The notes under the pieces: generated by a model | Seen by the model: only the letters and a program-made list of their open reading frames with translations | Told to the model about the DNA's origin: nothing | Databases searched by the model: none | Translations under genes and position numbers: made by a program | Shown: one piece after another, positions 41,417 to 51,388 of the stretch | Layout of the letters: each line of letters starts with the position of its first letter | Numbering within the stretch: the first letter of the stretch is position 1 | Origin: Gimesia alba | GTDB taxonomy: Bacteria; Planctomycetota; Planctomycetia; Planctomycetales; Planctomycetaceae | Direction of reading: 5' to 3' | NCBI RefSeq assembly: GCF_007744675.1 | Contig: NZ_CP036269.1 | Span: 7,137,917-7,201,916, forward strand | DNA length: 64,000 nt

Positions 41417-43453
41417 ATGACAAGCATTGCTGTCCCTTGTCCACAATGTAAAAAAAAGCTCAAACTCCGGGATAAAAGTCTGCTCGGCAAGAAAGCGCGC
41501 TGCCCCAACTGCAAACATGCATTCGTCCTAAAACTTCCGGTCAGTTCCCCTACGGTCCCGGAAACTGCACCTGAACAAATTCAAATCGAGCCTGCGTCTC
41601 CTGCAGAGTCTCAGCAAAACGAAGAAGTCAAAATCGAGTTAGCACAACCTGCCACACCAGTCGTCGGGACCTCTGCCAAGTGGGTTCCCGATGAACCAGT
41701 GGATTTGCCTCAACCCACAGCTTTCACGCCTCCCGTTGAGAAACCAGGTGCGTTCCCACAAATTGATACTTCAGCGGGCAGTTCAAAATCAGTAGAAACA
41801 TCGGCTCCCGTTATTAACACAGATGCCCCCGGCCCTGTCGTACCTAAAATTGACTTAGAATCAACAGAGCATGCGGGTGTGGCCCGTCTCCGTGAACTGC
41901 GGCGAAAAAATGCCAAACGGCGTAATGTGTCGATACTCATCGGTCTGACATTGATCCTTGTGATCGGCGTCGGTGCTTATTTTGCCTGGCCTCGGGTCGA
42001 ACAAACTCTTACAACCAAACCACCGACTCCCGCGGCTACGAAAGGTGCGCCTGCAAAACCAGTACTGCCTCCCACTCTGGTCAGCCAGACTCAGGAAAAA
42101 ATTCCCAGCCCTACATCGGGAGAACCAGTGCGGCTGTTATACGTCCCCGCTGGTACGCGGGTTTTGTTTCACTTACGTCCCGCCGAACTCTGGGCTCCTG
42201 GTTCTCAAGGCGAGGAATTTCGCGCCTGCCTGGGTCCGATTGGAATCTGGGCCGAGCAGAAGATCAAAGAAATCTGTCTCCGCGACCCTTCGCAAATCAA
42301 AGAGCTCACCCTCTGCCTGATGCTGGGAAGTCCCGGTGCACCGCCGGAATATGCAGTCGTCGTTCGTCCAACCGAACCAGTGAAACGCTCAGAACTAATC
42401 ACTCAATTCGATGGACAACGGCTGGATGGTTATAATTTCCCCGTTTATTCCGGTGACAAACATTCCTACATGATCGTGGATGAAAATCTCTACGTCATTG
42501 GCCCACCGGGAGAAGATCGCGCGACAGAAATGGCGGAAGCACGCGAGTACGAAAGCAGTACATCGCCCGGCATCGAATCGATTCTGAAGCAGACCGACCG
42601 CGACCGGCACCTGACCATCGTCTTCGATCCTGATGAAGTGCGCCGTCAGCAGGATGTGCTGATTCCAGAAAAAGCACATCCCTTTTTAAACCAGCTGCTG
42701 GACTGGATTGGTGATGACGTCGAAACAGTTGCCTGGAGTATGCATCTGGGGCAAGATGATTTTTATTCCGAAATGACATTCCGCAATACCACAATGATTC
42801 GCCCTCCCAAACTAGCTTCCAATTTAAAGGAACGACTGGATCAACTTCCACACGAAATGCTGACTGGGGTTGAGAAAATGAATCCGGGAACCGTAGGCAG
42901 TCGAAAAGTCATTGGCCGATTCCCTGCGATGCTCAAAGCGTTCAGCATGGCCAACCAGCAGCAGTCAGGAGAACGCTACGCCCAATTAACCAGTACATTG
43001 CCGGAGCGTGCGGCACCCAACCTGGCGCTAGCCAGCTTACTCACTTGGGATGAATCAACGCGAACCGATTTTTCCGCCAAAGCAAAACCCAAGCCTTCTG
43101 CTGGTCCCAAGTTGCCTGATAAGGTGGTCGATCGTCTGAAGAAAAAGATTGACGTTGATTTTCGTCGTATGCCGCTCCAGGAAGTATTTGCTTATATCGC
43201 TGATGAAACCAAAACCAATATCATCCTCGAAGGGGAAGCCCTCAAACTGGTAGGATATACCAAAAACATGCCGCAGACGATGAACATGGGCATGGTTTCC
43301 GGACTGGATACGATTCAAGCCATTTTCAACGTCAAAGATCAGGGGCAAATGTGTCTGGTCATTGATGAAGCTAAGAAAACAGCAACAATCACCAGCAAAC
43401 CTTATGCAAAGCAAAATAATTTGAAACAATTTGAGTTTCCGCCCAAAAAATAA
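41417..43453 (+). CDS. Zinc ribbon / membrane segment / STN-like protein (large)
   Basis: A 678-residue protein of unknown function. Residues 8-32 form a zinc ribbon with C8, C11, C29, C32. A long Pro/Glu-rich linker follows, then one membrane segment (about 171-191, ILIGLTLILVIGVGAYFAW). A large extracytoplasmic region comes next. The C-terminal stretch (about 578-665) has VDFRRMPLQEVFAYIADETK and a later QAIFNVKDQGQMCLVID, the pattern of secretin/TonB short N-terminal (STN-like) domains. The next gene repeats this layout. No secretin pore is fused to it. The start at MTSIAVPCPQC was chosen for the ribbon. Confidence 0.75.
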   Translation: MTSIAVPCPQCKKKLKLRDKSLLGKKARCPNCKHAFVLKLPVSSPTVPETAPEQIQIEPASPAESQQNEEVKIELAQPATPVVGTSAKWVPDEPVDLPQPTAFTPPVEKPGAFPQIDTSAGSSKSVETSAPVINTDAPGPVVPKIDLESTEHAGVARLRELRRKNAKRRNVSILIGLTLILVIGVGAYFAWPRVEQTLTTKPPTPAATKGAPAKPVLPPTLVSQTQEKIPSPTSGEPVRLLYVPAGTRVLFHLRPAELWAPGSQGEEFRACLGPIGIWAEQKIKEICLRDPSQIKELTLCLMLGSPGAPPEYAVVVRPTEPVKRSELITQFDGQRLDGYNFPVYSGDKHSYMIVDENLYVIGPPGEDRATEMAEAREYESSTSPGIESILKQTDRDRHLTIVFDPDEVRRQQDVLIPEKAHPFLNQLLDWIGDDVETVAWSMHLGQDDFYSEMTFRNTTMIRPPKLASNLKERLDQLPHEMLTGVEKMNPGTVGSRKVIGRFPAMLKAFSMANQQQSGERYAQLTSTLPERAAPNLALASLLTWDESTRTDFSAKAKPKPSAGPKLPDKVVDRLKKKIDVDFRRMPLQEVFAYIADETKTNIILEGEALKLVGYTKNMPQTMNMGMVSGLDTIQAIFNVKDQGQMCLVIDEAKKTATITSKPYAKQNNLKQFEFPPKK

Positions 43454-43489
43454 CGTTCCACGTCGGATTCAATCTAAAGGTGATCGCTG

Positions 43490-44398
43490 ATGAATATCAC
43501 CACCTTTCAATGTCCTCACTGTCAGGCTCTGCTCAGAATGCGCAGCAGACAGGTGGGTGATTCCGCATTTGACTGCCCCGACTGCGAACATCCGCTTCAA
43601 TTGACGCAGACACCCGACGGGCAATGGACGATTCACCTGATTTCCACGCCCCCGATCCATCAAAATTCACTACGATTTTCCCACAAAGCACGGGCTGGCT
43701 GGAATTCGTTACAGCGCTGCGGTGCGTTTTTAATTGCCAGCCCCGTCTTGATGTCCTGGTTTGTCGCAGGCACCGGCGCGTTCCTGATCCTACTTATGAT
43801 GCTGCTTGATCGATCCCCTTCTGCAACAGTCCAAACGGAGGAACCGGTCGCCACCGTCTCAGAAATCGCCTCGTCCGATCCAACAGAAACATCTACCAAC
43901 ACAGAAGTTGATACACTACAGCCCCCTGCTGAGAACGTAGATCCCATACCAAATCCGCAGCCTGTTGCAGAACTTCCGCTCCCCGTGGCTGAAGCGCAAC
44001 CCTTAAAAGCGGTTCCCGACGAGAACGACCAAGAGCTAATCGCTGCCAAACCGGAACAGATTCCTCCCCTGATGGCGCAGAAGCCGCTCCCGCCTGCCCC
44101 TCTTTCGGCACCAGCAACAGACATCACTGTCGCATTGAAAATTCCGATCGTGGAGTTCCGACAGCCTGATGCAATCCCCCTGAAGACACTCATCACACAG
44201 TTTGAAGAAATGCTGGACACGGAATTTCTATTCGCAGATAACATCAAAAATGACCCGAAGTTAATGCAAACGGCTGTCTCTGTCTCGCGCAAAAACACGA
44301 CTCTGGAAAAATTATTAACACTAATATTAAGCAAAGGTGCCCTGACATATTCAGTAAAATCAAATAAGATCCACATTCAGAGAACGACGGCTCCTTGA
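43490..44398 (+). CDS. Zinc ribbon / membrane segment / STN-like protein (small)
   Basis: A 302-residue protein with the same layout as its upstream neighbour. It has a zinc ribbon with C8, C11, C29, C32 in exactly the same spacing. A membrane segment follows at about residues 80-104 (VLMSWFVAGTGAFLILLMM), then a Pro/Glu/Ala-rich linker. An STN-like C-terminal domain spans about 216-298 (VEFRQPDAIPLKTLITQFEE, LTYSVKSNKIHIQR). The two genes are 36 bases apart and probably cotranscribed. The large middle region of the first gene is missing here. The function is unknown; a cytoplasmic ribbon with a periplasmic STN-like domain could link inner-membrane signalling to envelope structures. Confidence 0.72.
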   Translation: MNITTFQCPHCQALLRMRSRQVGDSAFDCPDCEHPLQLTQTPDGQWTIHLISTPPIHQNSLRFSHKARAGWNSLQRCGAFLIASPVLMSWFVAGTGAFLILLMMLLDRSPSATVQTEEPVATVSEIASSDPTETSTNTEVDTLQPPAENVDPIPNPQPVAELPLPVAEAQPLKAVPDENDQELIAAKPEQIPPLMAQKPLPPAPLSAPATDITVALKIPIVEFRQPDAIPLKTLITQFEEMLDTEFLFADNIKNDPKLMQTAVSVSRKNTTLEKLLTLILSKGALTYSVKSNKIHIQRTTAP

Positions 44399-44456
44399 AC
44401 TCAGCGAGAACCGATCTTCATTACTTAACTGATTCCAGACGAAATTTGAATTCACC

Positions 44457-44753
44457 GTGAAACTCGACGATAAAGTGTGTTACTGTTTTCATATCAGTAA
44501 GCGGAAAATCATCAATCATCTTCGCATTCATCGCCCAAGGCGCGCCAGCCAGCTGAGTGAATGTGGTGGGGCCGGCACTGGTTGCGGGTGGTGTGTGCCT
44601 TACTTAAAGCGATACTTCTCTGAGTTCGAGAAAATCGGCGTTTCCGATTCGGGCGAGTCAGCAAAAACAGAAGACGAGACCATCTCCGCCGAAGAATATG
44701 CCCGGCAGCGAGACAAGTACATTCAAAGTGGCAAAGGGACTCCGCCTGCTTGA
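44457..44753 (+). CDS. BFD-like [2Fe-2S]-binding protein
   Basis: A 98-residue protein with the four-cysteine pattern of bacterioferritin-associated ferredoxin: VCYCF near the N-terminus and GGAGTGCGWCVPYLKRYF some 30 residues later. The BFD fold binds one [2Fe-2S] cluster. The last 30 residues are charged and not part of the domain. It starts with GTG. It lies 39 bases before an ABC transporter ATPase, so a shared operon is possible. A link to iron release or to another redox partner cannot be told from the sequence. Confidence 0.75.
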   Translation: MKLDDKVCYCFHISKRKIINHLRIHRPRRASQLSECGGAGTGCGWCVPYLKRYFSEFEKIGVSDSGESAKTEDETISAEEYARQRDKYIQSGKGTPPA

Positions 44754-44792
44754 TCCCAGCAACCAACGACAATCTGCTCAGAGACGACGACC

Positions 44793-45545
44793 ATGCCTGC
44801 TCCCGATGCTGACGCACTTCAACCTCATCCCCCCGGCGAGAGCCCTATCCTGCTGTCTCTGAAATCCATTTCGAAAACATACATCACCGGAGATGTTTCC
44901 GTCCCTGTGCTGCATCACGTTGATCTGGATATTTATGATGGTGAGTTCCTGGTCATCGTAGGCCCGTCCGGGTCGGGAAAAAGCACCCTGCTGAATATCG
45001 TGGGCGGAATTGATCTGCCGACGGAAGGCAGCGTCTTTTTTCAAAATCAGAATATATCGCAATTCAACGAACAGCAACTCACCCGCTACCGTCGCGAGAA
45101 TATCGGCTTTGTGTTTCAGTTTTATAATCTGGTCCCCACGCTCACTGCCCGCGAAAACGTGATCGTCGCTGCGGATATCAGTGATTCCCCGATGTCACCT
45201 GAAGATGCGTTAGAGCTCGTCGGCCTGTCATCGCGAGTCGACCATTTTCCTTCCCAGCTTTCGGGCGGTGAACAACAGCGGGTTGCCATCGCCCGCGCAC
45301 TGGTGAAAAACCCGGAACTGCTCCTCTGTGATGAACCGACTGGCGCCCTCGACTTAACGACCGGTCGTATGATTCTGGAAGTGCTGGGAAATCTGAATCG
45401 GGAACTGGGAAAAACAGTGGTCATCATTACGCATAATTCCGCCATTGGACAAATGGCACAGAGAATTGTGCGGATTGGTTCCGGCACGATTGCTGAAACG
45501 CAAGCCAACCCGCACCCCATCGCCGCACAACAGGTGACCTGGTAA
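44793..45545 (+). CDS. ABC transporter ATPase, LolD/MacB type
   Basis: A 250-residue ATPase with Walker [11 protein letters not shown]-loop, signature [15 protein letters not shown], Walker [13 protein letters not shown] and the H-loop THN. It belongs to the branch that powers FtsX/MacB-type permeases, whose substrates are pushed from the periplasmic side. It overlaps the permease gene as TAATG. With the permease and the HlyD-type adaptor it forms a three-gene exporter. Confidence 0.9.
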   Translation: MPAPDADALQPHPPGESPILLSLKSISKTYITGDVSVPVLHHVDLDIYDGEFLVIVGPSGSGKSTLLNIVGGIDLPTEGSVFFQNQNISQFNEQQLTRYRRENIGFVFQFYNLVPTLTARENVIVAADISDSPMSPEDALELVGLSSRVDHFPSQLSGGEQQRVAIARALVKNPELLLCDEPTGALDLTTGRMILEVLGNLNRELGKTVVIITHNSAIGQMAQRIVRIGSGTIAETQANPHPIAAQQVTW

Positions 45546-47929
45546 TGAAAGTTCTGCACCGAAAATTAGTGCGTGAGCTGTTCGCCGCCAAAGGGGTTCT
45601 GGCAGCCATCATCAGCATCATTGCCGTTGGCATCGGTTGTTTCATTGCCATGTCATCAACTTACGACAACCTGGAATACTCGCGGCAAAACTACTATCGG
45701 CTGTGCCATATGGCTGATTTTTCGGTTGAACTCAAAAAAGTCCCCATTGGTGATCTCGCCACACTCACTGAAGTTCCCGGCGTGATTAATATTTTCCCCA
45801 GGATCACATTCGAAGTGACCGCGTCGCTGGAGGGTGTTGAAAAACCGCTTTCCGGAAAAGTGGTTTCTCTGCCCGCGCATGAAAATGCTCCGATCAACAG
45901 CATCGTTATTAAACAGGGAAGCTACTTTACCGATCAGAGGCAGGAGGAGGTAATCGTGAACGATGCCTTCGCGCGCGCTCACAACCTCCGTCCCGGCGAT
46001 CATATTCAGTTAATCCTGAACAATCGCCTGCAGGATCTCCTGATCGTCGGCACCGCCATCAGTTCGGAGTTCGTCTATCTGATCGGCCCGGGAGGCCTCG
46101 TACCGGAACCGGAAAGCTACGGGGTGTTTTATCTGAAACACAAGTACGCGGAAGACGTCTTTGGCTTCGAAGGAGCCGCCAATCAAATCCTGGGACAGCT
46201 GGCACCCGAATTTCAAAGCGCAAATCGGGTGCGACAGGTACTCGATCAACTCGAACTCAACCTCGACGATTTTGGCGTATTTTCCACCACACCACTGGAA
46301 CAACAATCTTCGCACTGGTTCTTAAAAAGTGAAATCGACGGACTGAAAGTCAGTGCCACGATTCTACCCACCATCTTTCTGATCGTCGCTGCGCTCGCTC
46401 TCAACCTGCTCATGTCGCGGATGGCTGAACAACAACGAACGGTCGTCGGAACCTTCAAGGCACTCGGTTATTCAAACCAGGAAATGTTCTTACATTTCAT
46501 TCAATTCGGCCTTTTGATCGGCATCGCAGGGGGGCTCTTTGGAACGCTCATCGGTTATTCGCTGGCCGGAGCAATGACAGCACAATACCGTAATTTCTTC
46601 GAATTTCCCTCTCTCACAAACCAGATGTACCCGCGCGTCATCATTCTGGGAATGTTGATCAGTGTATTTTTTGCTGTATTAGGAACGTTTCGCGGCGTAC
46701 GCTCGGTCGTGCGTCTATCACCGGCTGAAGCCATGCGTCCCAAACCGCCACTGCGTGCCAGGCGGATTCTGCTGGAAAAAATCCAGGCATTCTGGAATGC
46801 ACTCGATTTCCGCTGGCAACTGGTTCTACGGGACATTTTTCGTAATCGGACGCGCACATTGGGAGGACTTCTCTCCGCCACCGTCGGCGCGATGCTGCTT
46901 TTGGTGACCTTCTCCATGTATGACAGCGCCTTTGCGCTGCTCAATTTTCAATATGATAAGTTGCTTTTAAGCGATATCGATATCGGCTTCAAAGACGACC
47001 ATGATTATTCTGCCTTTTACGAATCGCAGCAGATCCCGGGCGTAGATTATGCGGAGCCGCTGTTTCAGGTCGGTTGCACCTTGAAAAATGGAATTCACGA
47101 AAAGAAGGTCGGCATTACGGGCATTCTCAGCGATGCGCGGCTGACGATTCCCCGCGATACCGCCGGAAACCGCGTGGAAGTGCCTCAGACCGGTATTCTC
47201 GTAACGCGCAAACTGGCCGACATTCTGCAGATTCAGGCGGGCGACTCGATCAAAATGATTCCGGTTTCTGGAGACCGTATCCCCAGACAGGTCCCGGTGA
47301 TGAAAATCATTGATAGTTACCTGGGATTAACCGTGTATGCCGACTTTCAATATCTGAATCGGTTGATGGGCGAGTCAAGTTCGCTCACCAGCGTTCAGCT
47401 CAAAACGAATCCCCGCCCGGTCATCACGCGGCAAATTTACCGAGAGCTCAAACAGGTTCCTGCAATTCAATCCGTCAATTCAATTCGAGATCAGAAAGAC
47501 AAGTTGCAGGAAGTCCTCGTTGAACAGATGGTTGTGATGATCGTTGTCGTCATCATCTTTTCCTGCCTGATATTTTTCGGCAGCATTTTGAATGCTTCGC
47601 TAATTTCACTCTCTGAGCGGCAACAGGAAATCTCCACACTTCGCGTATTGGGTTATACTCCGTCTGAAGTCGGTTCGATCTTTCTGAGAGAAAGTTTCTG
47701 CGTCAATCTGCCGGGGATCCTGCTCGGATTACCAGCCGGTTACTGGGCATCAAAGGGCATCAATATCGCCTATGATACCGAGTTATTTCGCATGCCTTTC
47801 ACCATTGGAACGATGAGCTGGGTCTACACCGTTCTATTGGGAATATTATTTACACTGATTTCACATTGGCCGGTGCAAAAAGCCATCCAGAAGATGGACT
47901 GGCTAACGGCATTAAATGTAAAGGAATAA
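45545..47929 (+). CDS. ABC transporter permease with two FtsX domains
   Basis: A 794-residue inner-membrane protein. One N-terminal membrane helix is followed by a large periplasmic domain and a first FtsX domain (about residues 275-400, three hydrophobic segments, [17 protein letters not shown]). A second membrane helix, another periplasmic domain and a second FtsX domain follow at about 660-794 ([20 protein letters not shown]). This is the large-permease class. The substrate is unknown. Its stop TAA is followed within two bases by the ATG of the adaptor gene. Confidence 0.88.
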   Translation: MKVLHRKLVRELFAAKGVLAAIISIIAVGIGCFIAMSSTYDNLEYSRQNYYRLCHMADFSVELKKVPIGDLATLTEVPGVINIFPRITFEVTASLEGVEKPLSGKVVSLPAHENAPINSIVIKQGSYFTDQRQEEVIVNDAFARAHNLRPGDHIQLILNNRLQDLLIVGTAISSEFVYLIGPGGLVPEPESYGVFYLKHKYAEDVFGFEGAANQILGQLAPEFQSANRVRQVLDQLELNLDDFGVFSTTPLEQQSSHWFLKSEIDGLKVSATILPTIFLIVAALALNLLMSRMAEQQRTVVGTFKALGYSNQEMFLHFIQFGLLIGIAGGLFGTLIGYSLAGAMTAQYRNFFEFPSLTNQMYPRVIILGMLISVFFAVLGTFRGVRSVVRLSPAEAMRPKPPLRARRILLEKIQAFWNALDFRWQLVLRDIFRNRTRTLGGLLSATVGAMLLLVTFSMYDSAFALLNFQYDKLLLSDIDIGFKDDHDYSAFYESQQIPGVDYAEPLFQVGCTLKNGIHEKKVGITGILSDARLTIPRDTAGNRVEVPQTGILVTRKLADILQIQAGDSIKMIPVSGDRIPRQVPVMKIIDSYLGLTVYADFQYLNRLMGESSSLTSVQLKTNPRPVITRQIYRELKQVPAIQSVNSIRDQKDKLQEVLVEQMVVMIVVVIIFSCLIFFGSILNASLISLSERQQEISTLRVLGYTPSEVGSIFLRESFCVNLPGILLGLPAGYWASKGINIAYDTELFRMPFTIGTMSWVYTVLLGILFTLISHWPVQKAIQKMDWLTALNVKE

Positions 47930-47931
47930 CC

Positions 47932-49293
47932 ATGTCCCGAAAATCCATTATCATCATGGTGATCTTGTTTTGCGGATTGGGAGTCGCCTACTTCCTCTCG
48001 GGCACGTCGCTCCCCGTCGACGTGACGGTTGCAGAGACCGGCGAGGTCAAAGCCTTTGTGGAAGAACGTGCGAAAACGACACTACCTCGCATCTATCGCA
48101 TTGCAATGCCTTTGAATGGCCGTATCTTGCCGATCACTGTTAATGAAGATCAGAAAGTTACCAAAGGACAAGTCGTGGCTCAGATGGATACGTCCGATCT
48201 GGATGCAGAGGTCGCCAAAGCCAAGTACCGGGTCGAACAGTTTGCAAAAAAAATCATTGAGCAAGCAGACAACCGTCTGGAAGATAACTCCCTGGACCAG
48301 TTTGACGAGTTTCTAAAATCGATGGACCTGACAGTGGAAGCCGCCAGTAAGCAGCAGGAAGCCAGTAAAGCCAAATGGGAGTTTGCCCGCTCAGAGTTCG
48401 ATCGCAAGTATCAACTCTCCAAGCGGAATGCAATTTCGGAAAGCGAACTCAATGAAGCAGATCTGTTTAAGAAACAAAGCGAAATTGATTACCAGAAAGA
48501 CATTTTGACCTGGCGGTCTCTGCAGGCAGTTCAGAGTGCGATGCAGATCGGGAAAATTTCGATTCTGAAATACAAAGAGAAAAAAGTACTTTCCGAAGCG
48601 GTGTTAAAGGAAGAACAGAAAGAGGCGATGTCTCAATTTGACCAACTGCAGCGTGACCGCAAGCGGGCCATAATGCACAGCCCAATCGACGGGACGATCT
48701 TAACCAGAAACTTTGAAAATGAACGGACGCTGCCGGCCGGCGAAATATTACTGGAAATCGGCCAACTGGAAGACCTCGAAGTAGAAGTTGATGTGCTGTC
48801 TCAATATGTGGGCAATATTCGGATTGGTTCGCCTGTTGACATTGAAGGACCCGCGATTGGAAACCAGATTGTGCACGGAAAAGTCAAACGCATCTATCCC
48901 AAGGGGTTCACCAAAATCTCGTCTCTCGGCGTCGAACAGCAACGAGTTAAAGTGATTATCGGCTTCGAAAACAATATCTGGAAAGAGTTGCAAAAGCAGA
49001 AACGGAACCTGGGAACGGATTTTCGTGTGCGGGTCAAAATCTATACCGAGATTAAAGAAAACGTCGTCAAGGTTCCCCGGTCAACACTGTTTCGCAACGG
49101 CTCCGGTCAATGGCAGGCCTTTCTCGTAAGAAATAAGAAAACCGTTCTGGTGGACGTGGAACCGGGGGTAATGAACGATTTTGAAGCCGAAATCCAAACG
49201 GGAATCAAAGCGGGAGATCAACTGATTGTTGCGCCCAGCATGAACCTTACGCCGGGACAATCCGTTGAAGCTCACGTCATCAAAAATCTTTGA
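47932..49293 (+). CDS. HlyD-type periplasmic adaptor of the ABC exporter
   Basis: A 453-residue membrane fusion protein. The N-terminal anchor (SIIIMVILFCGLGVAYFLSG) precedes a lipoyl-like half (LPITVNEDQKVTKGQVVAQM). A long helical hairpin rich in Lys, Glu and Gln (about residues 90-230) follows, then the second lipoyl half (MHSPIDGTILTRNF) and a beta-barrel domain. AAGGAATAACC precedes the ATG. An ATG 22 codons upstream lies within the permease gene and is rejected. It completes the exporter with the two genes before it; no TolC-like gene is nearby. Confidence 0.88.
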   Translation: MSRKSIIIMVILFCGLGVAYFLSGTSLPVDVTVAETGEVKAFVEERAKTTLPRIYRIAMPLNGRILPITVNEDQKVTKGQVVAQMDTSDLDAEVAKAKYRVEQFAKKIIEQADNRLEDNSLDQFDEFLKSMDLTVEAASKQQEASKAKWEFARSEFDRKYQLSKRNAISESELNEADLFKKQSEIDYQKDILTWRSLQAVQSAMQIGKISILKYKEKKVLSEAVLKEEQKEAMSQFDQLQRDRKRAIMHSPIDGTILTRNFENERTLPAGEILLEIGQLEDLEVEVDVLSQYVGNIRIGSPVDIEGPAIGNQIVHGKVKRIYPKGFTKISSLGVEQQRVKVIIGFENNIWKELQKQKRNLGTDFRVRVKIYTEIKENVVKVPRSTLFRNGSGQWQAFLVRNKKTVLVDVEPGVMNDFEAEIQTGIKAGDQLIVAPSMNLTPGQSVEAHVIKNL

Positions 49294-49319
49294 GACTGAC
49301 TGTGCTGAATTCCACTCAG

Positions 49320-49904
49320 CTAGGATGAAAAGCCGGCTCCGGATGCACTGTTAATCGGAATCTGGCGTGGCTTCTCTGTAGATGATTTTTCCAGCACAAC
49401 ACTCAGAATTCCGTTCTGCACCGATGCGGTGACCTTATCGGGATCGACGGCGACCGGCATGGGAACCGAACGGCGGAATTCGCCGGAAGGTCGCTCACTC
49501 ATCCGCACGGTCTGACCGGCAGTGGTTGTTATTCCGGTACTGCGCGTGCCGGTTACCGTCAGCATATTTCCGGCCAGGGTAATATTAATCTCCTCAGCAG
49601 TGACGCCGGGCAAATCAAGATAAACCTGAACCTGATCTTCCTGTTCCAGTAAATCGACTCGTGGTATCCAAACCGCTTCATTCCCAAACAGGCCCAGTTT
49701 GTCCAACGCACGCTCGCCCTGCTCAACGGCAATGCCTAATAGCTTATCGAATTCCGTTCGTAATCGATCGATCGATTTCTGTGCCCCCGAACCCGAAGTT
49801 TCGCTTTGACTACTTTGTTCAGCCTGGGGTTGTTCGCTGGCTTCTTCTTCCGTTGAAACATGAACGGGTTCAGGATCAGTTTGATTATTTTCCGCTGTTG
49901 ACAT
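49320..49904 (-). CDS. Small heat shock protein, Hsp20 family
   Basis: An ATP-independent holdase. The 194-residue protein has an N-terminal acidic, Gln/Ser-rich extension of about 60 residues, then the alpha-crystallin domain (about residues 95-185: VQVYLDLPGVTAEEINITLA, GEFRRSVPMPVAVDPDKVTA). The latter holds the family A-x-x-x-N-G-I-L motif. The start MSTAENNQ at 49904 has GAGGAGG seven bases upstream. It is convergent with the exporter operon, 26 bases apart. No CIRCE element is visible. Confidence 0.88.
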   Translation of the reverse strand: MSTAENNQTDPEPVHVSTEEEASEQPQAEQSSQSETSGSGAQKSIDRLRTEFDKLLGIAVEQGERALDKLGLFGNEAVWIPRVDLLEQEDQVQVYLDLPGVTAEEINITLAGNMLTVTGTRSTGITTTAGQTVRMSERPSGEFRRSVPMPVAVDPDKVTASVQNGILSVVLEKSSTEKPRQIPINSASGAGFSS

Positions 49905-50081
49905 GGCAACCTCCTCTCGAGATCGATTTGAGCATCTCGTCTCAATTAATTTCAGATGTAACATTCGGCATTTCTCTTATTGTCTCACATCTGATTCGTA
50001 CTACCAAGAAAAACATTGAAATTTTCTCTGTACGTTTTCTTTGAAACGACAGATCTCCCTAATTCAATGAACTCTGTGGAT

Positions 50082-50312
50082 TTACTCTTCATCTTCAGCA
50101 GCACAGGAATTGGCAGCGGCTACCTGATCGTTTTTTTGTTTCTGCTCGGAAACGGAACAGCCACCACATTGTGAGCAGCCATCAACGCCTTCCAAGTTCG
50201 AGAGGCCGCCACAGGAACCTTTGATACAGCGATTACTGAAGATCACTCCGACGGCCATTCCTGCAAAAGCGAGGACAAAAATACCGAGAGCGAACAAGAC
50301 GGTTGTCATCAT
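50082..50312 (-). CDS. nqrM: Na+-NQR maturation protein NqrM
   Basis: A 76-residue protein (start [20 protein letters not shown]) with one membrane helix and a C-terminal cysteine cluster starting CIKGSCGG, then CSQCGGC. NqrM delivers iron to the cysteine-bound site between NqrD and NqrE during assembly. The ATG at 50312 overlaps the apbE stop in ATGA, and GGGAGAGGA precedes it. The C-terminal tail is Asn/Gln/Glu-rich. It is the last gene of the nqr operon. Confidence 0.9.
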   Translation of the reverse strand: MMTTVLFALGIFVLAFAGMAVGVIFSNRCIKGSCGGLSNLEGVDGCSQCGGCSVSEQKQKNDQVAAANSCAAEDEE

Positions 50313-51388
50313 AGTTTGTTTTCCTCTCCCAATAATTGATGCCAGCGTGGGGAATAACGCTCTTGAAAACCATTCTCTGTTTTCACAATGAAATAAGCGG
50401 CGATCTTCCGCTCCTTCGCCCAATTATACCCCTCTTCAGGGCCTAATACCATCAGGCAAGTTGCCGTCGCGTCACAGTTCATGCAAGTTTCTCCCACCAC
50501 AGTGACAGACGCCAGCGTATGCTTCACAGGCTGGCCTGTACGGGGATCAATGGTATGCGAATAGCTGACACCATCCACTTCAAAAAAATTGCGGTAATTT
50601 CCGGATGTCGCCATCGACAGGTTGGAAAGCGGCACGACTCTTTGGACAACCCGCGTTTCACTGACTGGCTTTTCGATTCCGACATTCCAGGGCAGCCCTC
50701 GCTCATTGTGACCTCGTGCCCGCATCTCCCCTCCGATTTCCACCAGATAGTTTTCAATCGAGTGAGACTCAAGCAGCTCCGCCACCATATCGACGGCATA
50801 TCCTTTGGCAATGGCAGACAAATCCAGATACACATCGGGAATCAGCTTCTTCAGCGCAGGTGGCTCATGCTGCACTTCAATGTGATGATAACCCACCTTC
50901 TTCCGAGCCGCTACTATCTTATCAACAGCGGGTAATCTTTTTTTGCCTGGATCGGGACCAAAGTGCCATAGATTCACCAAGGGCCCTACCGTCATATCAA
51001 AGGCTCCGTCACTCTCCTTACTGAGAGCGAGACCGGCATCGACCACCGTCACCACCTCAGGAGATACTTCGATCCATTGATCTGGCTCGGCCTGATTGAA
51101 TCGTGAGAGCTCCGACGTTTTGATGTACGTCGACATCTGCTGATTGATCTCTTGCAGAAGGCGATCGACTTCCTGCTGGAGTTCTTGTTTTTTGATCGCA
51201 TCATCAGGCCTGGTGCAGATCGTAATATGATACGAAGTCCCCATCGTAGGGCCTTCTATCTGCTGTTTACGAAACTTGTCTGCAACAGAAGCACTCGGAT
51301 TTGATTCACACGCAGTCAGCGTTAAACCGAGCAGCAATAAGACTGCTGCTCGACACAACTGAGCCTGGTATTGCTTAACCGAAATCAT
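50309..51388 (-). CDS. apbE: FAD:protein FMN transferase (lipoprotein)
   Basis: ApbE links FMN to threonines of NqrB and NqrC in the periplasm. The 359-residue protein starts with a lipoprotein signal ([12 protein letters not shown]). It has [32 protein letters not shown], the block [20 protein letters not shown], and the catalytic-type DPRTGQPV region near residue 280. It overlaps nqrF by 14 bases and nqrM by 4. Confidence 0.93.
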   Translation of the reverse strand: MISVKQYQAQLCRAAVLLLLGLTLTACESNPSASVADKFRKQQIEGPTMGTSYHITICTRPDDAIKKQELQQEVDRLLQEINQQMSTYIKTSELSRFNQAEPDQWIEVSPEVVTVVDAGLALSKESDGAFDMTVGPLVNLWHFGPDPGKKRLPAVDKIVAARKKVGYHHIEVQHEPPALKKLIPDVYLDLSAIAKGYAVDMVAELLESHSIENYLVEIGGEMRARGHNERGLPWNVGIEKPVSETRVVQRVVPLSNLSMATSGNYRNFFEVDGVSYSHTIDPRTGQPVKHTLASVTVVGETCMNCDATATCLMVLGPEEGYNWAKERKIAAYFIVKTENGFQERYSPRWHQLLGEENKL

